Part shown: piece by piece, positions 1-8,063 of the stretch | How positions within the stretch are numbered: the first letter of the stretch is position 1 | How the letters are laid out: each line of letters starts with the position of its first letter | Source of the DNA: Geodermatophilus aquaeductus | GTDB lineage: Bacteria; Actinomycetota; Actinomycetes; Mycobacteriales; Geodermatophilaceae | Length of the DNA: 64,000 nucleotides | Assembly: GCF_900182545.1 (NCBI RefSeq) | Contig: NZ_FXTJ01000002.1 | Coordinates: forward strand, 372,001 to 436,000 | Direction: 5' to 3' | Translations under genes and position numbers: made by a program | The notes under the pieces: generated by a model | The model's input: only the letters and a program-made list of their open reading frames with translations | The model's database searches: none | Told to the model about the DNA's origin: nothing

Positions 1-18
1 GTGACCTGCGCCACCCGT

Positions 19-1206
19 TCACGCGGTCCGGACCGCGGCGGCCCGGTCCGCCGCCCGACGCAGTCCCGGCGCCAGCGTCAGGGACACCGCCAGCGATCCG
101 ACCGCCAGCACCGTGACCGCCGACCCCGGCGTCAGCGCGTCGCCCAGCGCTCCCGCCAGCACGGCGAACACCCCCTGCCCGGTCATCCGCACCGCCGACT
201 CGACGCCCAGCACCTGTCCGCGCACCTCGGCCGGCGTCAGCGCGACCAGCCACTCCTGCTGCGCCAGTCCCGTCGCGTAGCCGGCCGAGGCGACCGCCAC
301 CAGGACGGCGGCCACCGGCACCGACGGCCCGAGCGCGAACAGCAGCAACGGCGCGGCCAGCAGCAGCCGCAACGCGGTGTTCGACCGCCGCCGCTGCGCC
401 GACGTGAGGAACCGCCCGACCACCAGGTCGCCGGTCATCATCCCGACCGCCCCGGCCGCGAGCAGCCAGCCGCCGCGCTCCCCCGCGTACGGCACGAACA
501 GCGCCTCGCACCCGACCACCAGCCCGTTCGGCACGCACAGCGCCACCAGCAGCGTGCGCGTCTCCCGCCGCGACAGCAGCAGCCGGTTGCCGCGCAGCGT
601 CTCGGCCACCCCGGCCCGCCCGCTGCGCCGCGGCGCCCGCTCGGCCAGCCCGAACCGCAGCACGCCCACCGCGACGGCGGACACCGCGGCGGCCAGCGCG
701 AACACCTGGGTCGTCGTCAGGGCGGTCAGCAGCAGGCCGCCGGCCGCGAACCCCACCACCTGGAACGCGCCGTTGGCCACGTTCGTCGTCGACCGGGCCA
801 GCGGGTAAGCGCCTGGCGGCACGAGCTCCGACAGCAGCCCCCACCGCGCACCCGACCCGACCGACACCACGTAGGCGGTGCCGACGACGAGCAGCAGCCG
901 CGGCGGGGGGCCGAGGCCGGGCAGCACCTGCAGGCCCAGCGCCGCCGTGGACACCGACCCGACGAGCACGAGCGTGCGCCGCGGCGGGCTCGCGTCGGCG
1001 GCCGACATCAGCGTGACCGCGCCGAGGGCCTGCGCGATCGAGGGGCCGAACATCGCCACCGCCGTCAGCAGCGCCGAGCCGGTCTGGCGGTGCACGAGCG
1101 TGGCCAGGGCCAGCGACGACGTCGTCGAGGCCACGGTGGTCAGCGCGGTGCCGGTCCACAGCGCGCGGAAGGCGGGGATGGCGAACAGCGCCCGGTAGGT
1201 GAGCAC
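19..1206 (-). CDS. MFS transporter
   Basis: About 395 residues, almost entirely hydrophobic, with roughly 10-12 predicted membrane helices and no soluble domain, as expected for a major facilitator superfamily exporter. The N-terminal stretch (YRALFAIPAFRALWTG) resembles the opening helix of MFS multidrug-type permeases. The substrate cannot be read from the sequence. It is divergent from a winged-helix regulator starting 57 bp away, a common layout for a regulator-controlled exporter. I chose the GTG at 1206; an in-frame GTG at 1242 is possible and neither has a convincing Shine-Dalgarno sequence. The high-GC opposite strand is also open over this region, but the membrane-protein composition identifies the minus strand as coding. 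Confidence 0.8.
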   Translation of the reverse strand: MLTYRALFAIPAFRALWTGTALTTVASTTSSLALATLVHRQTGSALLTAVAMFGPSIAQALGAVTLMSAADASPPRRTLVLVGSVSTAALGLQVLPGLGPPPRLLLVVGTAYVVSVGSGARWGLLSELVPPGAYPLARSTTNVANGAFQVVGFAAGGLLLTALTTTQVFALAAAVSAVAVGVLRFGLAERAPRRSGRAGVAETLRGNRLLLSRRETRTLLVALCVPNGLVVGCEALFVPYAGERGGWLLAAGAVGMMTGDLVVGRFLTSAQRRRSNTALRLLLAAPLLLFALGPSVPVAAVLVAVASAGYATGLAQQEWLVALTPAEVRGQVLGVESAVRMTGQGVFAVLAGALGDALTPGSAVTVLAVGSLAVSLTLAPGLRRAADRAAAVRTA

Positions 1207-1263
1207 GCCCCGACCGTCCGTCGCGGCGGCCCGGGCACCCACCGTTTCGGCTACCGTCGAAAG

Positions 1264-2220
1264 GTGGGTGAGTTCGTCGTCGACGCCGACGTCATGGCGC
1301 GCGCCCGCTTCGGCACCTCGCAGCTCACCGAGACGCTGGCCGGGCTCCGGATGCTCCTCTCGGCGCAGGTCCCGCCGTGGCACCGCCCGTGGCACGACGC
1401 CCACGCCGCCGCGCTGCGGGCGCGCCTCGACGACGACCCGGTCGGCGCCGCCCTGCTGCGCGCCGCCTTCGGCCGCACCTGGACCGCCGACTTCCTCACC
1501 GTCCCGCCCACGGCGCCCGACCTGACGCTCGACGAGGAGCTCACGTACCTGGAGTCCCTCGACGACGACGCCGTCCGCGCCGACCTCGAGGTGGCCACCG
1601 GCCCGGTCCCGCCCGAGCTGTCGGCCACGGGGCTGGCGCGCACCGCCGCCGGCCTGCTGCGCTGGACGTGGGCGCACACGATCCGCGACGAGTGGCCGCG
1701 CCGGCGCCGCGTGCTGCGCGCCGACGTCGTCGCCCGCACCGCCCGGCTCAGCAGCGGGGGCTGGTCGGGCGCGATCGACGGCCTCGCCCCCGGCGTCCGC
1801 TGGCTGGCTCACGGCCGGCTGCAGGTCAACGCCCACCCGTACCCGCCGCGCGACATCCGCGGCCGCGACCTGCTGTTCATCGCCGCGCACAGCCGCGGCA
1901 GCTGGGTGAGCTGGCGGCTGCCCGACACCTTCGCCGTCGTCTACCCGGTCACCGGCGCGCTCGCGGCGGGCCCCGCTCCCCTGCCCGAGCCGCTGGTGCG
2001 CCTCCTCGGCCGCGCCCGCGCCCGCGTGCTCGCCGCTCTCGACGCCCCGCGCAGCACCACCGCGCTGGTCGCCGGCACCGGCCTGCCGCTGGGCAGCGTC
2101 GGCGGGCACCTGCGGGTCCTGCTCGACGCCGGCCTCCTCGAGCGCCGCCGGTCGGGCCGCGAGGTCCTCTACTGGCGCAGCGACGCCGGTCAGGCGCTGC
2201 TGGAGGCCTCGCCGGCCTGA
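1264..2220 (+). CDS. Winged-helix (ArsR-like) transcriptional regulator, DUF5937-type
   Basis: 318 residues from a GTG start. The N-terminal ~200 residues resemble the DUF5937 region found in actinobacterial ArsR-like proteins; this is by general resemblance. The C-terminal ~80 residues form a winged helix: a helix after LGRARARVLAALD, a turn-helix (STTALVAGTGLPLGSVGGHL) and a wing (LERRRSGREVLYWR). It is divergent from the MFS gene, so it probably controls that exporter. Its 3' end overlaps the convergent GNAT gene by 31 bp, inside a 12-bp tandem repeat. An ATG at 1294 is an alternative start. The effector is unknown. Confidence 0.75.
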   Translation: MGEFVVDADVMARARFGTSQLTETLAGLRMLLSAQVPPWHRPWHDAHAAALRARLDDDPVGAALLRAAFGRTWTADFLTVPPTAPDLTLDEELTYLESLDDDAVRADLEVATGPVPPELSATGLARTAAGLLRWTWAHTIRDEWPRRRRVLRADVVARTARLSSGGWSGAIDGLAPGVRWLAHGRLQVNAHPYPPRDIRGRDLLFIAAHSRGSWVSWRLPDTFAVVYPVTGALAAGPAPLPEPLVRLLGRARARVLAALDAPRSTTALVAGTGLPLGSVGGHLRVLLDAGLLERRRSGREVLYWRSDAGQALLEASPA

Positions 2221-2735
2221 CCGCCGGCCTGACCGCCGGCCCGACCGCCGGCGAGCACCCGCGCCATCCGCACGCGGGTGAGCTCCTCGCCGTCCACGGT
2301 CACCGTCTCCACCTCGACCCGCCGGAAGCCGGCGCGCTCGAACACCGGAGCCGCCCGCCAGGACGCGTGCGTGACCAGTGAGCCGAGCCCGGCACCGCGG
2401 GCCCGCTCCTCGACCGTCGCCAGCAGCGCCCGGGCCACCCCGCGCCCGCCGGCGGACGGGTGCACGAACAGCTGGTCCACCTCGCCGGGCACCAGCCCGT
2501 CGACCGGCTCGAGCGCCAGCGAGGCGAACCCGGCCACCGCGCCGTCGACCTCGGCGACCACGACGGCGGTCACCTCCACGTAGCGGCGGTGCGCCTCGAC
2601 CGTCCGCCGCGCCGCCCAGACCCTCCGCTGGGCGTCGTCGTAGTGCGCGGCGGCCGACACCTCGATCGCGGCGCGGCTGAGCGCGGCCAGTGCCGGCGCG
2701 TCGGCCACGACGGCGGGGCGGACGACGACGCTCAC
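2190..2735 (-). CDS. GNAT family N-acetyltransferase
   Basis: 181 residues from a GTG start. The acetyl-CoA binding motif A is visible as VDQLFVHPSAGGRGVARALL (about residues 87-106), followed by the typical helix and a C-terminal FERAGFRRVEVETV strand. These proteins transfer an acetyl group from acetyl-CoA to an amine; the acceptor cannot be predicted. The GTGA start overlaps the stop of the response regulator gene, so it is the last gene of the two-component/ABC operon. The C-terminal tail (GGRAGGQAGGQAGEASSSA) is low complexity, encoded by a 12-bp tandem repeat, and probably not part of the fold. Confidence 0.85.
   Translation of the reverse strand: MSVVVRPAVVADAPALAALSRAAIEVSAAAHYDDAQRRVWAARRTVEAHRRYVEVTAVVVAEVDGAVAGFASLALEPVDGLVPGEVDQLFVHPSAGGRGVARALLATVEERARGAGLGSLVTHASWRAAPVFERAGFRRVEVETVTVDGEELTRVRMARVLAGGRAGGQAGGQAGEASSSA
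2211..2252. repeat. 12-bp tandem repeat across two convergent gene ends
   Basis: Three and a half copies of GCCGGCCTGACC, the third with one change. On the plus strand each full copy offers a TGA, and the first is the stop of the winged-helix regulator. On the minus strand the same bases encode the Gly-Gly-Gln-Ala tail of the GNAT protein. Copy number is likely variable, which would lengthen or shorten that tail. Confidence 0.85.
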
Positions 2736-3367
2736 CGGGCGCCCGGACCGGGGAGCAGGCCGCGCTCGACGGCGACCATCACCGCGCGCGTGCGGTCGTC
2801 GACGCCGAGCTTGGCGAACACCCGCAGCAGGTGCGTCTTCACGGTGGCCTCCCCGATGAACAGCTCGCGGCCGATCTCGGCGTTGGTCAGCCCGCGCGCC
2901 ACGCCGCCGAGCACCTCCAGCTCCCGAGCGGTGGGCGCCTCCGCCGCCGGCGCCCGCATGCGCGAGACCAGCCGGGCGGCCACCGGCGGCGCCAGCACGG
3001 TCTCCCCGCGCGCGGCGGCGCGGACGGCGTCGGCCAGCTGCGGCAGCGGGGCGTCCTTGAGCAGGTAGCCGGTCGCCCCGGCCGCGACGGCGCGCACGAT
3101 GTCGGCGTCGGTGTCGTAGGTGGTCAGCACCAGCACCCGGACGGCGGGGTGGGAGACGGCCAGCCGCTCGGTCGCCGTCACGCCGTCCATCCGCGGCATC
3201 CGCAGGTCCATGAGGACGACGTCGGGCTCCGTCGCGGCGACCAGCGCGAGCGCCTCCTGCCCGTCGCCGGCCTCGCCCACCACCTCGAGGTCCTCCTGCG
3301 CGGCCAGCCAGCCGACCAGCCCGCCGCGCACCACCGGGTGGTCGTCGACCACCAGCACGCGCGTCAC
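2732..3367 (-). CDS. NarL/FixJ-type response regulator
   Basis: 211 residues. The receiver domain (about 1-120) has the acidic pair in VLVVDDHPVVRGG, the phosphoacceptor Asp54 in VLMDLRMPRMDG, the conserved Thr in VLVLTTYD and the Lys in GYLLKDA. The C-terminal LuxR-type helix-turn-helix has LTNAEIGRELFIGEATVKTH. It should be phosphorylated by the adjacent histidine kinase, whose stop codon overlaps this GTG start (GTGA). The ABC exporter genes upstream in the operon suggest that the pair controls that exporter, as in LiaRS/DesKR-like systems; this is inference. Confidence 0.93.
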   Translation of the reverse strand: MTRVLVVDDHPVVRGGLVGWLAAQEDLEVVGEAGDGQEALALVAATEPDVVLMDLRMPRMDGVTATERLAVSHPAVRVLVLTTYDTDADIVRAVAAGATGYLLKDAPLPQLADAVRAAARGETVLAPPVAARLVSRMRAPAAEAPTARELEVLGGVARGLTNAEIGRELFIGEATVKTHLLRVFAKLGVDDRTRAVMVAVERGLLPGPGAR

Positions 3368-4599
3368 GGGCCCGGCACCCGCACGGTCACCCGGGTGCCC
3401 GCCCCCGGCGCGGAGGCGACGTCGACCTCGCCGCCGACCTGCGCCACCCGCCCGCGCAGCCCCTCCAGGCCCGACACGCGGACCGTCGCCGGGTCGAAGC
3501 CCACGCCGTCGTCCTCCACGTGCACCGACACCTGACCGCCCACCCGCGCCAGCCGCAGCACCACCGCCGAGGCGCCCGCGTGCCGGCGGACGTTGGTCAG
3601 CGCCTCCTGCGCGCCCCGCAGCAGCACGACCTCCTCGTCGGTGCGCAGCCCCGCCGCGCCGTCGAGGGCTGCGGTGTCCACCCGCACCTCCAGCCCGGTC
3701 TCGCGCGCGAACCGCCCGGCGAGCTGCCGCAGCGCCTCCACCAGCGTCGAGCCGTCCAGCGCCACCGGCCGGAACGCCGCCACCACCGCGCGGGCCTCGG
3801 CGAGGTTGTCGCGGGCGACCTCCTCGATCACCGCCAGCTTCTCCCGCGCCGCGTCCGGGTCCGCGGGGACCAGCGCGGCCGCGGTCTGCGACAGCACGAC
3901 GATCGAGGTGTAGCCCTGCGCCAGGGTGTCGTGCACCTCCTGCGCCAGCCGCTCGCGCTCGGCCAGCACCCCGCGCTCGTGCTCGGCGGCCGCGAGCTCC
4001 GAGCGCGTCGCCTCCAGCTGCGCGATCAGCGACGCCCGCTGCGCGCTCTCGTGCAGCACCCGGCTGACCCAGACCCCCAGGGCGAGGCTGAACCCGATCC
4101 CGATGCCGGTCTCCAGCAGCACGTCGCCGGGGTCGCGCGAGGAGGTGGCGCTGAGCACCGGGCCCGCGGCGCTGGCCAGCCCGAGCAGCAGCGTCCAGGA
4201 GATGCCGGTGAGCGTGCCCTGCACGGCGAACCACACGTGCGGATAGGCGAGGAAGAGCAGGAACAGCAGGCTCGGCGCCAGCCACCCCAGCAGCGCGAAC
4301 GCGGTGACCAGCACCAGCAGGTAGGGCACCGCCCGCCCCGGAGCGCCCGACCGGATCGCCGGCACCCCGAGGAGGACGTAGGCGACGGCGAGGGCGGCCA
4401 GGACCAGCAGCGCGGGCAGCCGCCGGTCGTCGTCGACGGAGTCCCCGGCCAGCGTCGACAGCACCGCGAGGCCCCAGACGACGGCGGAGGCCACGTGCAT
4501 GCCGACGACCGTCGCGCGCCACCCCGGCTCGGGCAGCGGCTCGCCGCCGTCGTCCCCGGGAGGGACGACGACGGCGGCCAGCCGGCGCGTCAGGCTCAT
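3364..4599 (-). CDS. Sensor histidine kinase (HisKA_3 type)
   Basis: 411 residues. Residues about 30-180 contain five to six hydrophobic segments forming a membrane sensor without a large extracellular loop. A coiled-coil linker follows, then the HisKA_3 dimerisation motif RERLAQEVHDTLAQG with the phosphoacceptor His223. The C-terminal ATPase has the N box (EALTNVRRHA) and the G box (VEDDGVGFDP and GLEGLRGR). It starts with ATG at 4599, whose ATGA overlaps the stop of the ABC permease gene, and it overlaps the response regulator gene downstream. The small membrane-only sensor suggests an envelope or membrane signal. Confidence 0.92.
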   Translation of the reverse strand: MSLTRRLAAVVVPPGDDGGEPLPEPGWRATVVGMHVASAVVWGLAVLSTLAGDSVDDDRRLPALLVLAALAVAYVLLGVPAIRSGAPGRAVPYLLVLVTAFALLGWLAPSLLFLLFLAYPHVWFAVQGTLTGISWTLLLGLASAAGPVLSATSSRDPGDVLLETGIGIGFSLALGVWVSRVLHESAQRASLIAQLEATRSELAAAEHERGVLAERERLAQEVHDTLAQGYTSIVVLSQTAAALVPADPDAAREKLAVIEEVARDNLAEARAVVAAFRPVALDGSTLVEALRQLAGRFARETGLEVRVDTAALDGAAGLRTDEEVVLLRGAQEALTNVRRHAGASAVVLRLARVGGQVSVHVEDDGVGFDPATVRVSGLEGLRGRVAQVGGEVDVASAPGAGTRVTVRVPGP

Positions 4600-5423
4600 G
4601 CGGCCCGGCGCCAGCGGAAGGTCCGGGCGCACACCACGGTGCCGATGATCACCCATGCGGCCAGCACGAGGGCAGTGGTCCCGTGCTCCCAGCTGCCGGC
4701 CTGCTCGGCCACGGCGGCCGAGTCGGGCAGGAACACCGACCGCATGCCCTGCACCATCCACGTCAGCGGGAACAGCGCCGCGACCTGGTCCATCCACCGG
4801 GGCAGGTCGGAGTCGATGAAGAAGACCCCGGACAGGAACTGCAGGACGACGGCGAGGGCGGGGATCCCGGCCGAGGCCGAGCGGGCGCTGCCGACCACCG
4901 ACGCCACCGCCAGCCCGAGGACCGTGCCGGACAGGATGCCGAGGACGACGACCCAGGCGAAGGTCAGCCAGCGCGAGGCCTCCGTCGGCATCGGGACGTC
5001 GTAGGCGTACGCGGCCACGGCCAGCAGCACGGCGAGCTGCGCGACCGTCGTGACGACCACCTGCCCGGCCTTGCCGATCCCGTAGGCCAGCGCGGGGGTG
5101 CCGAGCGTCTGCAGCCGGGCGAGGTCGCCGCGGTCGCGCTCCTCGGTCACCCCCGTGCCCACCGCCTGGAAGCTGGTGAGCATGACGCCGGTGGCCGCGA
5201 TGCCGGCGAGGAAGTACTGCCGGAAGCCGACGCCGGGGACGACCTCCTCGTCCCCGAAGACCGACCCGAAGATCACCAGCATGATCACCGGGTAGGCGAA
5301 GGAGAACGCGACCTGGCCGGGGTCGCGGGCGTACAGCCGCAGCTCCAGGCCGATGCGGGCCAGCCCGACGGACAGCGCCGACGGCGGCGCGGACAGCGGA
5401 GCGGGGACGGCGGTGGCGGTCAT
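4596..5423 (-). CDS. ABC-2 type transporter permease
   Basis: 275 residues with about six membrane helices (for example FAYPVIMLVIFGSVFG and WLTFAWVVVLGILSG) in the layout of ABC-2 permeases of the DrrB/daunorubicin-resistance class. Such proteins form the membrane channel of exporters for drugs, lipids or peptides. It is translationally coupled to the ATPase gene upstream (4-bp overlap) and to the histidine kinase gene downstream. The substrate is unknown. Confidence 0.9.
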   Translation of the reverse strand: MTATAVPAPLSAPPSALSVGLARIGLELRLYARDPGQVAFSFAYPVIMLVIFGSVFGDEEVVPGVGFRQYFLAGIAATGVMLTSFQAVGTGVTEERDRGDLARLQTLGTPALAYGIGKAGQVVVTTVAQLAVLLAVAAYAYDVPMPTEASRWLTFAWVVVLGILSGTVLGLAVASVVGSARSASAGIPALAVVLQFLSGVFFIDSDLPRWMDQVAALFPLTWMVQGMRSVFLPDSAAVAEQAGSWEHGTTALVLAAWVIIGTVVCARTFRWRRAA

Positions 5424-6319
5424 CGGGGGTCCTCCTGCGCGACGGCGACCAGGCGGAGGTAGACGTCCTCCAGGCCGGGGCGGGTGACGGTCAGGCCGGG
5501 GACCTCCCCGGCGGGGTGCGCGGCGAGCAGGTCGCGCAGGACGGCGGCCGGCTCGGCGGTGACCACCGACCGCGGCGCCCCGTCCTCGGTCCAGCGCACG
5601 GTGGCCTCGGACCGGAGGGCACCGCCCAGCTCGGCCGGCGGGGCGACGTCGACCAGCCGCCCGGCGCTGACGACGCCGACCCGGTCGGCCAGGTGCGCGG
5701 CCTCGTCGAGGTAGTGGGTGGTGAGCAGGACGGTCGTGCCGCGCTCGCGCAGCCCCTCGACCAGCGTCCAGAACTGCCGGCGGGCGACCGGGTCCATGCC
5801 GGTGGTCGGCTCGTCGAGGAACAGCAGCTCGGGCCGGCCCTGCACGCCGAGGGCCACCTCCAGCCGCCGGCGCTGCCCGCCGGACAGCGCGGTCACCCGC
5901 TGCCGCGCGGCGTCGGCCAGCCCCACGTCGGCCAGCAGCTCCCCCGTCGGCACCGGCGTCGCGTGGTAGCGGGCGAAGTGGTCGAGGGTCTCGCGCACGG
6001 TGAGCGCGTTGCCCGCGCCGGTGGACTGGCCGACGACGCCGATGCGGTCGCGCCAGGCCCGCCCCGCCTGCGCCGGGTCCGCGCCGAGGACGGATGCCTC
6101 CCCGCCGTCGCGCCGGCGCACGCCCTCCAGGATCTCGACGGTCGTCGTCTTGCCGGCGCCGTTGGGCCCGAGCAGCGCGAACACCTCGCCGCGCCGGACG
6201 TCGAGGTCGATCCCGTCCACCACCGCCCGGCCGCTGTAGCGCTTGGCCAGCCCGCGCACGCGGACCGCCTCGTCGTGCACCAGCGCCGGGGGCACCGGCG
6301 CCGTCTGGGTCGCTGTCAT
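5420..6319 (-). CDS. ABC transporter ATP-binding protein (DrrA-like)
   Basis: 299 residues. Walker A is GPNGAGKTT (residues 51-59), the signature is LSGGQRRRLEVAL, Walker B is LLFLDEPTTGMDP, and the H-loop is TTHYLDEA. The GMDP after Walker B and the ~80-residue C-terminal extension are typical of the DrrA/ABC-2 exporter class. It powers the adjacent permease. The ATG at 6319 is the first gene of the five-gene minus-strand operon, 94 bp from the end of the Ser/Thr kinase gene upstream, so a promoter could lie in that gap or transcription could read through. Confidence 0.93.
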   Translation of the reverse strand: MTATQTAPVPPALVHDEAVRVRGLAKRYSGRAVVDGIDLDVRRGEVFALLGPNGAGKTTTVEILEGVRRRDGGEASVLGADPAQAGRAWRDRIGVVGQSTGAGNALTVRETLDHFARYHATPVPTGELLADVGLADAARQRVTALSGGQRRRLEVALGVQGRPELLFLDEPTTGMDPVARRQFWTLVEGLRERGTTVLLTTHYLDEAAHLADRVGVVSAGRLVDVAPPAELGGALRSEATVRWTEDGAPRSVVTAEPAAVLRDLLAAHPAGEVPGLTVTRPGLEDVYLRLVAVAQEDPR

Positions 6320-6413
6320 GCCCCGAGCCTGTCGGCGCGCGGGCGGGGCCGGGACGGCCGCGCGGTGGGTCCGCCGTCCACCGGTCGGTGGACGGCCGGC
6401 GTCCCCCCGGCGC

Positions 6414-8063
6414 TCAGGCGGCCCGCACGGACCCGAGCACCCGCTGGACGACCGGTCGCCACGCGTCGGCCACCGCGAGCGGCCGGAAGGTGACCACCAG
6501 CAGCCGCGGCTCCTCCGTGGTCACCGCGCCCGAGAGCAGCAGGGACCGGTCCGCGTCGAGGCTCAGCGTGCCGGTGAACGCGACGGCGTCCCGTCCGGCC
6601 AGGCGGGTGGCCTCCCCCGGCGTCAAGGTGACCGGCGCCGCCAGGTGGGGCTCGACGAGCCCGACCAGCGCCACGGGGGTGGGCGCGTCCAGCCCCTCCG
6701 CGATCTCGCCGTACACCCCGACCACGGCGTCGGGGTCTTCCTCGACCGCCGCTGCCGCCTCCGCCCGGCCCGCCTCCGACCGGAAGACCGCCGTCCAGTC
6801 CCGCGGCGCGAGGACGCTGAAGCCGGCCCGGCCGCCCACCCGGGCCGGCGCCCACTCCTCCGGCACCGTGGCGGTCCACCCCTCGACGAGGGTCCGGTCG
6901 ACGAGGTCGGGGCCACCCGACCACGGCCGCCAGAGCGCGAGGACGGCCGCGACGGCGAGCAGCGCCGCGGTCCCGGCGACGAGCAGCCGGCGACGGCCGC
7001 GGCCGGCCCCCCGGCGCCCCGGGGTGGACCCGGCGGGCCAGGGCGGCGGCACGGGTGCCGGCGGTGGCTGCACCGTGCTCGGAGCCCGCCCGGGGGGCAG
7101 CCGCTCGCCCGGCAGGCTCGGGTGCGGCGGACGGGGGTCGACGGCCGGCCCTCCCCCGGCCGGCGGGACGGCGTGCCCGGCGGTCGGCCGGGCGGGAGTG
7201 CGGTGCAGGGCTCCTGCGAGCAGCGCCACGAACTCCCCGCAGGTCCCGGGCCGGGCGTCCGGCTCCTTCGCCAGGCCGCGGGCCAGCACAGCGTCCACGG
7301 CCTGCGGGAGGTCCGGGCGCAGCGGCGTCACGGCCGGAGGGGGTGCGTACACCTGCGCCCACAGCACGGCCGCGTCGCCGTCGCGGGCGAAGGGCGGGTC
7401 GCCGGCCAGCATCTCGTAGGCGACGCAGGCCAGCGCGTAGAGGTCGGTGCGCCGGTCCACCGCCTCGCCGCGGATCTGCTCGGGCGCGGCGTAGTGCAGC
7501 GTGCCGAGGAACTGCCCGGTCGCGGTGATGCCGGAGACCGACGACGTCCGCTTCGTCAGGCCGAAGTCGGTGAGGTAGACGTGCACGTCCGCGGGCACCG
7601 ATCCCGCGCTCGCCCCCGCCATGACCAGGTTCGCCGGCTTCACGTCCCGGTGCACCAGCCCGGCGTCGTGCGCGGCGTCCAGCGCCGCGGCCGTCTGGGC
7701 GAGGACCCGCAGGACGGTCGCGGTGTCGAGACGGGTGCGGGCGCCGAGGACGGCGGACAGGTCGGCGCCGGGCACCAGCCGCATCGCCAGGTAGAGCAGG
7801 CCGTTCCAGTCGTCGGCCTCGTAGATCGGGATGACGTGCGGGTGGTCGACGGCCGCGGCGAGACGCGACTCGCGGACGAAGCGCTCCCGGAAGCGCTCGT
7901 CCCCGGAGAACTGCGGAGTAAGCACCTTGAGCGCCACCAGGCGGTCCAGGCGCATGTCGCGTGCCCGGTAGACCAGGCCCATCCCCCCGCGGGCCAGCAG
8001 CTCCTCGACGCGGTACCGGGAGACCTCGGCACCCTCTTGGAGGTGCGGCTGCAGCGGCAGCAT
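6414..8063 (-). CDS. Membrane-anchored Ser/Thr protein kinase (PknB-like)
   Basis: 549 residues. The N-terminal Hanks-type kinase domain has the Gly loop (RGGMGLVYRA, about 25-34), the ATP-binding Lys46, the catalytic loop HRDVKPAN with Asp140, DFG at 166-168 and APE near 193. A Pro-rich linker leads to one membrane helix at about 357-377. The C-terminal ~170 residues lie outside the cell and contain no PASTA repeats. They resemble the lipoprotein-like sensor region of some actinobacterial kinases, and the ligand is unknown. The ATG at 8063 shares one base with the stop of the protease-like gene (TGATG); a GTG at 8066 would give a 4-bp overlap. This coupling implies a shared function. Confidence 0.92.
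   Translation of the reverse strand: MLPLQPHLQEGAEVSRYRVEELLARGGMGLVYRARDMRLDRLVALKVLTPQFSGDERFRERFVRESRLAAAVDHPHVIPIYEADDWNGLLYLAMRLVPGADLSAVLGARTRLDTATVLRVLAQTAAALDAAHDAGLVHRDVKPANLVMAGASAGSVPADVHVYLTDFGLTKRTSSVSGITATGQFLGTLHYAAPEQIRGEAVDRRTDLYALACVAYEMLAGDPPFARDGDAAVLWAQVYAPPPAVTPLRPDLPQAVDAVLARGLAKEPDARPGTCGEFVALLAGALHRTPARPTAGHAVPPAGGGPAVDPRPPHPSLPGERLPPGRAPSTVQPPPAPVPPPWPAGSTPGRRGAGRGRRRLLVAGTAALLAVAAVLALWRPWSGGPDLVDRTLVEGWTATVPEEWAPARVGGRAGFSVLAPRDWTAVFRSEAGRAEAAAAVEEDPDAVVGVYGEIAEGLDAPTPVALVGLVEPHLAAPVTLTPGEATRLAGRDAVAFTGTLSLDADRSLLLSGAVTTEEPRLLVVTFRPLAVADAWRPVVQRVLGSVRAA

Noticed and set aside
19..2109. A single 696-residue protein over the MFS gene and beyond
   Set aside because: Only the part from 1206 down is membrane-like. 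The rest is the antisense shadow of the divergent winged-helix regulator gene.
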